Source: Aporhodopirellula sallentina SM41
GTDB taxonomy: Bacteria; Planctomycetota; Planctomycetia; Pirellulales; Pirellulaceae
DNA length: 64,000 nucleotides
NCBI RefSeq assembly: GCF_000346505.1
Contig: NZ_ANOH01000263.1
Span: 1-64,000, forward strand
Direction of reading: 5' to 3'
Numbering within the stretch: position 1 is the first letter of the stretch; every line of letters begins with the position of its first letter. A model generated the notes under the pieces. The model worked only from the letters and a program-made list of their open reading frames with translations. It was not told where the DNA came from and did not search any database. A program made the position numbers and the translations under genes. Shown piece after piece: positions 27,147 to 36,904 of the stretch.

Positions 27147-28811
27147 CTACGCTTCGTGTTCACTCTCAACCGACTCGGTTGGCTCGGGCTTGCTCGGCAT
27201 TACCCAATCCCATGCCAACAGGAACAGCCCGGTCAGCAAATATCCGCCAACGAATTGCAAGACCGCAGGCAACGATTCCGCAGGCAACGCAAGCGGACTA
27301 TCGGTCGCCACGCCGAACGGGACAAACAACCGGTTGCCCTGCAGTGGTGAGTGCATCACGCCAAAGAACGTCAAGCCTGCACAGAGAAACAACACCCCGG
27401 CGGCGAGCTTCATCTTGTGATCGATCATCGACGCGAGCAGCCACGCCCACAGCAAACCGGTGACGATGAATCCATTGCTGAGCATGCGGAGTGTTTGCAG
27501 GTCATGTTTGAGCGGACCGCCGTCCAAATCGCCCATCGATAACCCCGCCGAAAACATCGCCGCGTCGCCGAAGATTCGATCCGGCAAACTAATCGCTAGG
27601 TAGGCGAGCGCCGGCAAACAAGCGATCGCCACCGCCGCGTAGTGTCGCTTGGGCGTGGCCACGAAGGTCTGCGACGTGATTTCCAATCCGACAAAAACCA
27701 AAATCGGATAGACCGCCGGTGCTGGGATCCACGCGTTCAACCACGCGAAATAGCCGACCGTTCCCGCCGTTCCGATCAACAATGCCGTTGCCAGCGTGTA
27801 GGCCGCCCGGCCACCCATCGCTTTGTAGGCGGGGTGCCCGATGTAAGGAGTCGTTTGGATCACGCCTCCAGACAACCCGGCAATCAACGTCGCTAGAGCT
27901 TCGACACCAATCACCGTCCGCGCGTCGTACTCGTCTCCTGCGGAAGCCGCACTCTCGGTGCAGTCGATTCCGCCTACGACGGTGACCAGTGCAAACGGCA
28001 ACACGAAGGGTAAGTAGGGAATCGCATCGGGCAACGCATCAATCCACCCTCCCTGCCAACTCGACAACCACTCCGTTGGAAACCACTGAATCGTGACCGG
28101 TTCAGGAAACTCGTACCCGAATACGCCCAACAAACACATCAAATAGTAAACGCCACCGGCAACGATCAACGCACCGAGTGTTCCCGGCGTCCGGCCAGGC
28201 AACGGCACGTGACCAATCAACGTCGCCATCACGATGACCAACGCCAAAATCCCTGGAATCGGTGAGCCCAGAATGTGCGTCAGCGGAAAGAAGCTGATCA
28301 GGATCAACGCGATCGCCGCGAGCGAACCCAACAAACCGGCACGCGGCACGATCGATCGTACCCACTGCGAAAACGGCGCGCACGCGAGTTTGACGAGCCC
28401 GCAAAACACAATGCACCAAATGCCAATGTGCCAGGTGTGCAATGATGCCTCGGCCACCTCCATCCCCTCCGCCCGCGCCGCGGTGAACGAAGGCCCGAGC
28501 ACCAAAAGAATCATCCCAAACGTCGACGGCGTGTCCAAACCCAGTGGCATCGCCGTGACGTCCGTCCGGTTTTCACGTCGTGCCAAAGACAACGCAATGA
28601 AGAAGAACGCGAGGTCACCGAGAAACACACCTAACGCGGTCCCCGGCACCATGTGAGCAACAGCAAACTCCGGCGGTAAACCGAACCCCGCTAACAACGC
28701 CACCATCAACAACAACCCCGCAAGGTTATCCAACATCAAGCCAAAAAACGCGTTGATGTCTCCCGATGTCGCCCACCAAAAACGCCCAGCCGTTTGATCA
28801 CTCTGTGTCAT
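27147..28811 (-). CDS. NCS2-like (xanthine/uracil-type) permease
   Basis: 554 residues with about 12-14 hydrophobic helices. Family-like pieces are the opening region with NLAGLLLMVALLAGFGLP, the internal TAMPLGLDTPSTFGMILLVL, and the characteristic GGVIQTTPYIGHPAYKAMGGR which resembles the quinone of conserved motifs in PbuG/NCS2 carriers. It would sit in the inner membrane. Substrate could be a nucleobase or another anion; the sequence does not decide. It lies 30 bp downstream of the Crp/Fnr gene on the same strand, so both may be transcribed together from the divergent nrf promoter region. Confidence 0.75.
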   Translation of the reverse strand: MTQSDQTAGRFWWATSGDINAFFGLMLDNLAGLLLMVALLAGFGLPPEFAVAHMVPGTALGVFLGDLAFFFIALSLARRENRTDVTAMPLGLDTPSTFGMILLVLGPSFTAARAEGMEVAEASLHTWHIGIWCIVFCGLVKLACAPFSQWVRSIVPRAGLLGSLAAIALILISFFPLTHILGSPIPGILALVIVMATLIGHVPLPGRTPGTLGALIVAGGVYYLMCLLGVFGYEFPEPVTIQWFPTEWLSSWQGGWIDALPDAIPYLPFVLPFALVTVVGGIDCTESAASAGDEYDARTVIGVEALATLIAGLSGGVIQTTPYIGHPAYKAMGGRAAYTLATALLIGTAGTVGYFAWLNAWIPAPAVYPILVFVGLEITSQTFVATPKRHYAAVAIACLPALAYLAISLPDRIFGDAAMFSAGLSMGDLDGGPLKHDLQTLRMLSNGFIVTGLLWAWLLASMIDHKMKLAAGVLFLCAGLTFFGVMHSPLQGNRLFVPFGVATDSPLALPAESLPAVLQFVGGYLLTGLFLLAWDWVMPSKPEPTESVESEHEA

Positions 28812-28841
28812 GATTCATTTCCCAAGGGCGTTGTTATCTGA

Positions 28842-29537
28842 TCAACGCGCCAGGTCACCGATGGTTGCTAACCGCTCCGAATCGAGCACCCGAATCGTAC
28901 GGTCCGAGTCGACGTCAACAACGCCTTGCTCATTGAGTCGTCGCAGCACTCGCGAGAACGTCTCACTCGTGAGGTTCAGATGATTGGCGAGATCCTTCTT
29001 GGGGCCCGGCAACTTCAACCGGCCCTCTGAATCGCAGGGAACGTCGCACAACAATCTCGCTACTCGCTCCATCGCGTCACGCAACACGATGTCATCGAGC
29101 ATCTGAACAAAATGCCGGACCCATAGAGACATGCTCGACAACATTTTGCGACACAACTCATGGTTGCTCGCTAGCTCTCGCTGCAGTGCATCGTTGGGAA
29201 TCAGCACACAGTGGGTCCGCTGCACCGCTGTCGCACTGGCTGGCAACGCAAAGTTACCAAACGCGGCTACCTCTGCAAAGGATTGCCCCGGGCCACACAA
29301 ATGCAGCACGTGCTGCTGGCCCCGTAGCCCCACTCTAAATACCCGCACCAATCCCTTGTCGACCAAGTAAATCCCGGGGCACATGTGCCCTTGCGTCATC
29401 ACCTGCTGCCCCTGAGCAAATTCGACCGGCACCGAAATGGATTCGAGCGTGGCGTACTGCTGATCATCCAGCCCTCCGAACAAATCGCTTGCCCGGATCA
29501 CCGCTTCGCAGCCTCGACTAGATGTTAAGTCCGACAT
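28842..29537 (-). CDS. Crp/Fnr family transcriptional regulator
   Basis: 231 residues. The N-terminal cyclic-nucleotide-type effector domain spans about 15-135 and the helix-turn-helix is at 178-203 (KKDLANHLNLTSETFSRVLRRL). Its recognition helix carries E192-x-x-S195-R196, the combination with which Fnr reads TTGAT half sites. The N-terminal Cys cluster of Fnr is absent (only C10 there; others at 53, 81, 110, 129), so it is more like Dnr/NnrR-type sensors than an oxygen-labile Fe-S Fnr. It is divergent from nrfHA with a perfect TTGAT-N4-ATCAA site between, so regulation of nitrite ammonification is very likely. The permease gene follows 30 bp downstream. Confidence 0.9.
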   Translation of the reverse strand: MSDLTSSRGCEAVIRASDLFGGLDDQQYATLESISVPVEFAQGQQVMTQGHMCPGIYLVDKGLVRVFRVGLRGQQHVLHLCGPGQSFAEVAAFGNFALPASATAVQRTHCVLIPNDALQRELASNHELCRKMLSSMSLWVRHFVQMLDDIVLRDAMERVARLLCDVPCDSEGRLKLPGPKKDLANHLNLTSETFSRVLRRLNEQGVVDVDSDRTIRVLDSERLATIGDLAR

Positions 29538-29551
29538 GCTCTGAAGCTTAA

Positions 29552-29565
29552 TTGATTTAGATCAA
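29552..29565. promoter_or_regulatory. Fnr-type operator TTGAT-N4-ATCAA
   Basis: Perfect palindrome TTGATTTAGATCAA. For nrfH its centre is 41.5 bp upstream of a plausible start at 29600, the class II activator position. For the divergent regulator gene it lies only 14-28 bp upstream of the start codon, which could give autoregulation. The regulator's E-x-x-SR recognition helix fits this half site. Confidence 0.85.
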
Positions 29566-29587
29566 GGCGATAGCGGACCGGAAACGT

Positions 29588-29593
29588 TACGAT
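29588..29593 (+). promoter_or_regulatory. Predicted -10 element of the nrfHA promoter
   Basis: TACGAT matches 4 of 6 of TATAAT. It occupies -12 to -7 relative to 29600, which in turn places the operator centre at -41.5. The double fit supports an activator-dependent promoter with a ~99-nt leader before the nrfH ATG at 29699. Confidence 0.55.
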
Positions 29594-29698
29594 CCGACAG
29601 AAACACGTCAAGAGTTGCTCGCTTCCTTCCCAACCCCTCTCCCGATGTGCTCTAATACAGTTCTCTTCTCAACATCGTTCGTTTTGCAGGACGCATGA

Positions 29699-30226
29699 AT
29701 GACGTCGCCAACTCCTAATCAGGATCCCGTTCCCGAAGCTGAATCGACGTCGGCTCCCACGCCACGCCGGTCACCTCGCTTCGGCACCGGTTCGATCATC
29801 TTCGCAACGCTGCTCGGCATCCTGGCCGGAGTGGGCACGTTCACCTTTGGATACGGCAAAGGCGCCAGCTACCTCAGCAATGACCCGCAAACGTGCGTCA
29901 ATTGCCACGTCATGCAGGACCACATGGACTCTTGGCAAAAAAGCAGCCACCACCACGTGGCGGTCTGCAACGACTGCCATTTGCCGCATCACCCGATCGG
30001 CAAATGGATCACCAAAGCCGACAACGGATTCTTCCATTCGCTCGCCTTCACGCTCGGTGGCTACAAGAATCCGATCCAAATCAAACCCCGCAACAAACGG
30101 GTCACCCAAAGCACCTGCATTTCGTGCCATGAGAATTTTGTGCACAACATGCTCCCCGAACAACGCGGCGGAGACATGCAATCATGCGTCTCCTGCCACG
30201 CGTCGGTCGGCCACGCCGGTCGATGA
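29699..30226 (+). CDS. nrfH: Cytochrome c nitrite reductase small subunit NrfH
   Basis: 175-residue membrane-anchored tetraheme quinol dehydrogenase that passes electrons from menaquinol to NrfA. One N-terminal transmembrane helix (SIIFATLLGILAGVGTFTFG, 32-51) follows a ~30-residue Pro/Thr-rich cytoplasmic stretch. Four haem sites are visible: CVNCH 66-70, CNDCH 90-94, CISCH 140-144, CVSCH 163-167. VMQDHMDSW after the first supplies the conserved Met/His region. It is first in the nrfHA operon; nrfA follows 71 bp later. Expression is predicted to depend on the Fnr-type site at 29552. Confidence 0.95.
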   Translation: MTSPTPNQDPVPEAESTSAPTPRRSPRFGTGSIIFATLLGILAGVGTFTFGYGKGASYLSNDPQTCVNCHVMQDHMDSWQKSSHHHVAVCNDCHLPHHPIGKWITKADNGFFHSLAFTLGGYKNPIQIKPRNKRVTQSTCISCHENFVHNMLPEQRGGDMQSCVSCHASVGHAGR

Positions 30227-30297
30227 CCCTCGAATTCACCATTCCTTCTCTCGATTTCGCCCCTCTTCTTCACAGCTCCTAGAACGGTCTCACGACG

Positions 30298-31869
<1,572 letters not shown>

Positions 31870-31913
31870 CCAACCGCAGAAACGCGACCGCGAGCCGGAA
31901 ACCCAAAACAAAT

Positions 31914-31941
31914 CGCGATGCGGCTTCCCCACATCGCGTTT
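31914..31941. terminator. Terminator-like hairpin after nrfA
   Basis: CGCGATG (31914-31920) pairs with CATCGCG (31932-31938) around an 11-nt loop, flanked by AAA and TTT. It sits 44 bp after the nrfA stop, between convergent genes. Confidence 0.55.
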
Positions 31942-31986
31942 GCCTAGGTTCCCCCGCCGCAGGACGTGCGTTTCACGTGAGATTGG

Positions 31987-33798
31987 CTAGTTGGCCATCG
32001 CGACGAAGTAGCGGTTCTGAGCCCACGTGGGCTGGACATCTAAACGCCAACAGGCCGCTTTCAATGGCGGGTTGCGGTAATCACCAAGCTCGGGCAATGT
32101 ACCGAGAGGCTGAATCACACTCGCCACGTCAGGGAGTGCAGCAAAACGGACGATCCGAGCCTCCAGTGTGACATTACGAATCACACCGCCCACGGCCTCG
32201 AACTCTTGCATCTCAGCCGCAGAAATCGCGCCGGCTGCGTCGAGGGAAAGAGCCGGATGCTCATCGTCAACCAAAACCGCTTTCTTCAATTCAGCAAGCT
32301 CCTCGTCCAAATTGATCGGCAACGCAATCAGGCAGTAGTGCCCACTAGCGTAAGGCACGACCCCCAACCTACCGTTCGAACTTAAACGAAGTACCCCCGG
32401 GCCGGACACACGCTCACCCACCAATCGAGGCGTCGTATCATCCATTAAGAAGCTAACCCGACGATTGATGCTATCAGGCGCGATCCTGCTCTTACGCCCT
32501 GGCGACGATGGAGTTTCTGTCTCCATCACCAACAAAGCCGCGGAAGAGACATACTGCTTGCGGAGAGCCTCAGCACTCTTTGCCGCGAATCGCTCCCGCC
32601 ACTGCAACATTGGACTCACCGCATGAACATAAGCTGCAACGCTGGCCCCGAATTGAGGATCCTTCTTGGCAAGAGTCTCTAACGGCTGACGGCACGCTTG
32701 AATCAATCCCGCTGCGCGGCTCCCCATCCGACGCTGAGCCAAACTCAAATCCAAAAGAATTTGGTTATACAAAAGAGGTACCTGATCCCGTGGGGCCCAC
32801 CCCGCAATCGCGTTAATGACCGATGCAATTGCGTTGACCGCATTGGATGCCAGATCACCAGCTTGCGAGTCCAAACCAGCCGATTCACCGCCGGTGCCGA
32901 TGGGTTCTGCCCCTGATGACATAAAGGCGACTCTAATTGCGTGAGCGCGAATGGTTGCCGCCGAAGCTTTCTCCCACTCATCAACGATGTATCTCAACGC
33001 CTCCGACGCTGGCTTCGTTTCTCCGCCGGCGGTTAAAAACGCTCCTGATTGCGAAATTTCGCTCGAAACGTTCGTCAAACCATCCACAAACTGTTCCGAC
33101 ACCGCAAGATTCTTGGCAACGGCGGCATCCGCAATGGGCACATACCTCTGTCGCCTTACTGCTGCGATCTGATCGTCTGCACTACTGAAGAAATTCAAAT
33201 ACTTCTCCGCCGCGGGCTTCTGTTTTGGAGGGAACAACGAAAGCGCTGCGGCGAGCTGTTGCCCCTCCCGCTCGACTAGGCTACCGAAGGCCTCCGGCTG
33301 CCCGCCTTCCAATAGTTTCTGCGCCCTAGCAGCGAGCTTTTGCAGCTTTGGAACAGACTTTTCTAGCTGTTGCTTCGTTTTTGCCTTTGTCTTCATCCCA
33401 GACGCTGATGCGCCCCATTGCACCGCGTAATGAACGATATTCCCCCTAGCACCACCGAGTTTCGATTGAATATCGAACCCGGCTGGTTCCCCCATTTCCT
33501 GCAAGTGCTTTGCATCCCGCAACGCTTTCCAGATTTCACCCGCAGCCTGCATCAGCTTTTTCCCCGAAAGCTTGTTAGGCGTGCTTTTGAGCTCAATCGA
33601 GTCAAGTTCTAGGATTCTGACGCGGTCGTAAATCGCATAAAGTCGTGCAGCCAACGCCTTCGCCTCGGGGATTGTCCCGTGGACTGCGAGGGATGCATTC
33701 GGATTCCGATCCGATGGATTTGCGAAGGCCTGCTTGAGCCCCCCAGAAAACGCGACAAGCAGAAAGACAGCGCCGAGAATCGCCCGAAACAACCACAT
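31987..33798 (-). CDS. Secreted protein of unknown function
   Basis: 603 residues from the ATG at 33798, preceded by AAAGG; the frame extends upstream to 33840. A signal peptide is clear (MWLFRAILGAVFLLVAFSGG, cleavage near AFA-NP). The first ~330 residues are Ala- and Lys-rich helical segments (KSVPKLQKLAARAQKLLEGG) and look like a helical bundle; the C-terminal 160 residues (from RRVSFLMDD) look more mixed. No family recognised. It directly follows, 43 bp downstream, the exported toroid protein 33841-35538, and the two are probably an exported pair. Confidence 0.7.
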   Translation of the reverse strand: MWLFRAILGAVFLLVAFSGGLKQAFANPSDRNPNASLAVHGTIPEAKALAARLYAIYDRVRILELDSIELKSTPNKLSGKKLMQAAGEIWKALRDAKHLQEMGEPAGFDIQSKLGGARGNIVHYAVQWGASASGMKTKAKTKQQLEKSVPKLQKLAARAQKLLEGGQPEAFGSLVEREGQQLAAALSLFPPKQKPAAEKYLNFFSSADDQIAAVRRQRYVPIADAAVAKNLAVSEQFVDGLTNVSSEISQSGAFLTAGGETKPASEALRYIVDEWEKASAATIRAHAIRVAFMSSGAEPIGTGGESAGLDSQAGDLASNAVNAIASVINAIAGWAPRDQVPLLYNQILLDLSLAQRRMGSRAAGLIQACRQPLETLAKKDPQFGASVAAYVHAVSPMLQWRERFAAKSAEALRKQYVSSAALLVMETETPSSPGRKSRIAPDSINRRVSFLMDDTTPRLVGERVSGPGVLRLSSNGRLGVVPYASGHYCLIALPINLDEELAELKKAVLVDDEHPALSLDAAGAISAAEMQEFEAVGGVIRNVTLEARIVRFAALPDVASVIQPLGTLPELGDYRNPPLKAACWRLDVQPTWAQNRYFVAMAN

Positions 33799-33840
33799 AA
33801 CACAAACCTTTCGCCGGCCCAAAAGCAGCACCGACGGCAA

Positions 33841-35538
33841 TTAATTGCTCACGAATATGTAACCCGGATCCATGGTCAAATACCATTCCCTCCATAGCCG
33901 CTGCGCCCGACGCAGTTCACCGTAGTCTTGCTTTTCGCCTGGCTGGATTTCCATTCCAAACCCCTCGAACTTGCGGCTAATGAATCGCAAACCGTCACGG
34001 GCATAGGTCCGAACTACGGTATCCGGGTCATCCAAGGCAAAGATCAATGCGGGAACGACACGCATCTCGTCACTTTGGCCGAGCAACCGAGCAGCCACGC
34101 GTCGTGCTTGCCAGGAAGACGAGCCTCGCACCAGTCGGATAAGCCTGTCGATCTGCGCCTTGCGAGCTTTGGGCTCAGTTGCCAGCTTCATGTCCTCTGG
34201 CAGAGACTTCCCTTCAAGAGCATTTGGGTCTTCACCTTCGAGCATATCGAGCAGGTCCGTAACCGCCTCCGCCACTGGCTCGCCCTTAATCTGAGTCCCA
34301 TCAACCCGAATGCTCGTCGTATCATCCGGCAAGCCGAATCCACCAGCAAGCATCCCTTGCTGAGTTTGCTCAATCGCTTGCTGCGTACTACGAATCAAAA
34401 AGAGCAAAGCAAAAGACGAAGTCACAGGGGCGGTTGTATACGAGCGCGCCCCCCAACCCAAACCTTTTTTCTGCTCCTTTAAATAGCCCACCCCTGCCTT
34501 GAACCACGGAGGTGAATGCGCAGGCTTCTTCTTGAGTGCGATCTCTTTGAAACTTTCATATCGCTCCAGGGTGTAGAGCTGATAGTACGGCCAAGAGCTA
34601 TTTTTCTCCGCTGGATTCGGTGAATTCTTACTGAGATATGCATCACAGTCTCGGATCGCGGCCAAAATGGCTTCCGAATCCACCTTGGGCCGCTTCACAG
34701 CAATGTTGTCCATCCCCTCTACGAACAGCTTCACGCCCTTTGGAAGCCCCTTGATGTTAGGATTGAACTGCGACTCCTGCTCCCCCCACGCACGCAGGAT
34801 ATCTGCCGCGATCAACAACGCACTCCCACCGGCCACTGCCATGGAAGGGGTAACACCACCTTGTGAAATTCGTTTAGGTCCCCCTGGGTCCTTGGCAGTG
34901 TAGGGCCACCCCCCTCCCGTGTCTTGAACCCTGAGCAGCCAACTGACAGTACGCTGGACTCCCGGGTAGTCGACTCGAAAGCCGGCCCTATCCAGCGTCC
35001 AGAGCGCGAGCATGGCATATTGCGTCTGAGAAATGTCGCCTTGCTGCATCCCCGGATACCCGTAAGCACCATTTCGGTACTGGACACGGCGAAAATATTG
35101 CTCAAATACCTGCAACTGCTTGCGGTACTTAACACGATCCACCTCGGCCAGCAGCAACACAGAAACACTGGCGGCATAGACCAATTTGCTCTCATGCCCC
35201 TCGTTGTCACGCCCACCGAGTTGCGCCGCGATGGTAAGTGCTGACCGCACCCCCTGTGCGACGACGCTGCTATCAGGGTCATGCTTCACCTTCATGTGGG
35301 CGTAAGCGATGAGCGCATGTTCGCCGTAGCCCCCTGTAAACACATTCTCCAGCGAATAATGCGTCTTCACACCGAAGTTTTTCTCGATGTATGCGACCCC
35401 ATCATCTACGGTGCCTTTGACCTCTGCACCAACCGCAGCATAGGCAGGCGTGGGACTCGCAAGCGTCAAAAGAAAGACCGCAGCAATCGCGACAGACAGG
35501 CAGACAACAACAGAACTTGAAACAATCGGCGATTTCAT
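33841..35538 (-). CDS. Secreted alpha/alpha-toroid (terpene-cyclase-like fold) protein with HEAT-like C-terminus
   Basis: 565 residues with signal peptide (MKSPIVSSSVVVCLSVAIAA..., cleavage near AYA-AV). Repeated helical pairs with the QxxDGGW-like consensus are visible: LRVQDTGGGWPY, RNGAYGYPG, KKGLGWGARSY. These are characteristic of squalene-cyclase/prenyltransferase barrel folds, used by many planctomycete exported proteins that are not cyclases. The DXDD or other catalytic motifs are not seen, so enzyme activity is not claimed. The last ~130 residues resemble HEAT-type repeats (VPALIFALDDPDTVVRTYARDGLRF). Upstream gene of the pair with 31987-33798. The start lies next to a divergent region. 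Confidence 0.75.
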   Translation of the reverse strand: MKSPIVSSSVVVCLSVAIAAVFLLTLASPTPAYAAVGAEVKGTVDDGVAYIEKNFGVKTHYSLENVFTGGYGEHALIAYAHMKVKHDPDSSVVAQGVRSALTIAAQLGGRDNEGHESKLVYAASVSVLLLAEVDRVKYRKQLQVFEQYFRRVQYRNGAYGYPGMQQGDISQTQYAMLALWTLDRAGFRVDYPGVQRTVSWLLRVQDTGGGWPYTAKDPGGPKRISQGGVTPSMAVAGGSALLIAADILRAWGEQESQFNPNIKGLPKGVKLFVEGMDNIAVKRPKVDSEAILAAIRDCDAYLSKNSPNPAEKNSSWPYYQLYTLERYESFKEIALKKKPAHSPPWFKAGVGYLKEQKKGLGWGARSYTTAPVTSSFALLFLIRSTQQAIEQTQQGMLAGGFGLPDDTTSIRVDGTQIKGEPVAEAVTDLLDMLEGEDPNALEGKSLPEDMKLATEPKARKAQIDRLIRLVRGSSSWQARRVAARLLGQSDEMRVVPALIFALDDPDTVVRTYARDGLRFISRKFEGFGMEIQPGEKQDYGELRRAQRLWREWYLTMDPGYIFVSN

Positions 35539-35772
35539 ATGTATCTAGCAAGAACGAACACGTTCACATCCAAATTACAAAAGGCAATCATAGCGTATCG
35601 CGAGCGAGACTTCCCAAATTTGCAAGGCAAAATCCACGGAATTCTCGGCCCCGATCCGAACGGCAAAGGTGAACCAATCCCGCATTGGAAAAACGCGGGC
35701 CCGCCCTTCGGCAACTCAAACTCCCCCGGTCCTGTCCAAACTCCGGCACTTGGAAAGGCCGCCCCAAAGTAA
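35539..35772 (+). CDS. Possible small Pro/Gly-rich protein
   Basis: A 77-residue frame starting at ATG 35539 and ending 3 bp before a hairpin-plus-T-run (35776-35805). The N-terminus (MYLARTNTFTSKLQKAIIAY) is ordinary and the C-terminal half is Pro/Gly/Asn-rich (GPPFGNSNSPGP). No ribosome-binding site and no family; the start overlaps the start of the divergent toroid gene. The terminator directly after the stop is the only support. Confidence 0.3.
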   Translation: MYLARTNTFTSKLQKAIIAYRERDFPNLQGKIHGILGPDPNGKGEPIPHWKNAGPPFGNSNSPGPVQTPALGKAAPK

Positions 35773-35775
35773 AAT

Positions 35776-35805
35776 GGCGACTGGTCTTTCGGCCTGTCGC
35801 CTTTT
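35776..35805 (+). terminator. Hairpin with T-run
   Basis: GGCGAC (35776-35781), T, GGTC, loop TTTC, GGCC, T, GTCGCC, then TTTT. Six plus four pairs (one GU) on the plus strand. Confidence 0.6.
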
Positions 35806-35987
35806 CCCCGAGCCCCTAACCGGAGAGAGGCAATACACTGCTGATGCGAAATAATTCGATCCACCGCACGAACAAGGCCCCATGGACACACCGTTCCCTG
35901 GGAATCAGCAACCCGATATGATTGTTCGTCCATCACTGCAGAAATGAACGCCTCGACGCAGCGAAGCCCTCCCCGTGAACACAGCCA

Positions 35988-36863
35988 ATGACCGGTAGAA
36001 CGGAACCAGATGAAAGCGCGCACGAAGCCGAACCCTGGGACAGGGTAATCAGCCCCTCCTCTGCTGTCTCACCCCTGCCATTCCATGAGATCTGGAAATA
36101 CCGCGACCTACTTTTCCTGCTCACCAAACGTGACATCATCGCGTTTTATAAACAAACTCTTCTGGGCCCATTGTGGTTCTTTGTTCAACCAATCCTGACA
36201 AGCCTCATCTACGTGCTGGTATTCGGACGAATCGCCCGCTTGTCTACCGACGGAGTTCCACAACTCGCGTTCTACTTATGTGGCGTGACGTTCTGGAATT
36301 ACTTTGCAGAGTGTTTCAACAAGACTGCAACTGTTTTCAAAGACAACGCGCATGTTTTTGGGAAGGTTTATTTCCCACGCATCATCATGCCGCTCTCGAT
36401 CGTCTTGTCGAACCTTGTACGGTTTTTAGTTCAGTTCTTACTGCTGCTCTGTTGCGTCGCATGGTACTGGCACTTGGGGCACATTCGGCCCAATGCATAC
36501 ATCCTATGCATTCCTCTCCTGGTTGCCGTAATGGCTTCACTTGGTCTGTCATTTGGAATGCTATTTTCGTCCGTGACCACGAAATACCGAGACATGATCT
36601 TCCTGCTGCAATTCGGAGTACAACTCCTGATGTACGCAACCCCTGTCGTCTACCCTTCTTCTGAGATCCCCAACGCTGCGGCCAAAGCCCTCTCGTGGAA
36701 CCCTCTCGGTCCGATCTTTGAAATGGCCCGATACGGTTTACTGGGCGCAGGAGAGGTGTCAATGACTTCTATCGCCTACACGGTTTGCTTTGCCGCAGTC
36801 GCTACCCTGGTATCAGCATTGGTCTTCGATCAGGTTCAACGAACGGCGATGGACACCATCTAA
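35988..36863 (+). CDS. wzm: Polysaccharide ABC exporter, membrane subunit (Wzm)
   Basis: 291-residue permease of an ABC-2 polysaccharide exporter. After a ~30-residue polar N-terminus come FHEIWKYRDLLFLLTKRDI and KQTLLGPLWFFVQPILTSLIYVLVFG, the typical opening of Wzm/TagG proteins, followed by about six membrane helices. The C-terminal PNAAAKALSWNPLGPIFEMARYGLLG is the conserved end region. It is followed 42 bp later by the ATPase gene; together they export an O-antigen-like or capsular glycan made by the downstream cluster. Confidence 0.92.
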   Translation: MTGRTEPDESAHEAEPWDRVISPSSAVSPLPFHEIWKYRDLLFLLTKRDIIAFYKQTLLGPLWFFVQPILTSLIYVLVFGRIARLSTDGVPQLAFYLCGVTFWNYFAECFNKTATVFKDNAHVFGKVYFPRIIMPLSIVLSNLVRFLVQFLLLLCCVAWYWHLGHIRPNAYILCIPLLVAVMASLGLSFGMLFSSVTTKYRDMIFLLQFGVQLLMYATPVVYPSSEIPNAAAKALSWNPLGPIFEMARYGLLGAGEVSMTSIAYTVCFAAVATLVSALVFDQVQRTAMDTI

Positions 36864-36904
36864 GCCCACACTGCATCAGACTGCTCAATCTTAGGCCAGC
36901 AACC

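Noticed and set aside
33841-35538. Squalene-hopene cyclase
   Set aside because: Only the repeat fold is shared; the protein is secreted and the DXDD catalytic motif is not visible.
35535-36023. 162-codon minus-strand frame over the gap before wzm
   Set aside because: Cys/Trp/Gly-rich composition without recognisable sequence, overlapping the start of wzm; probably chance.
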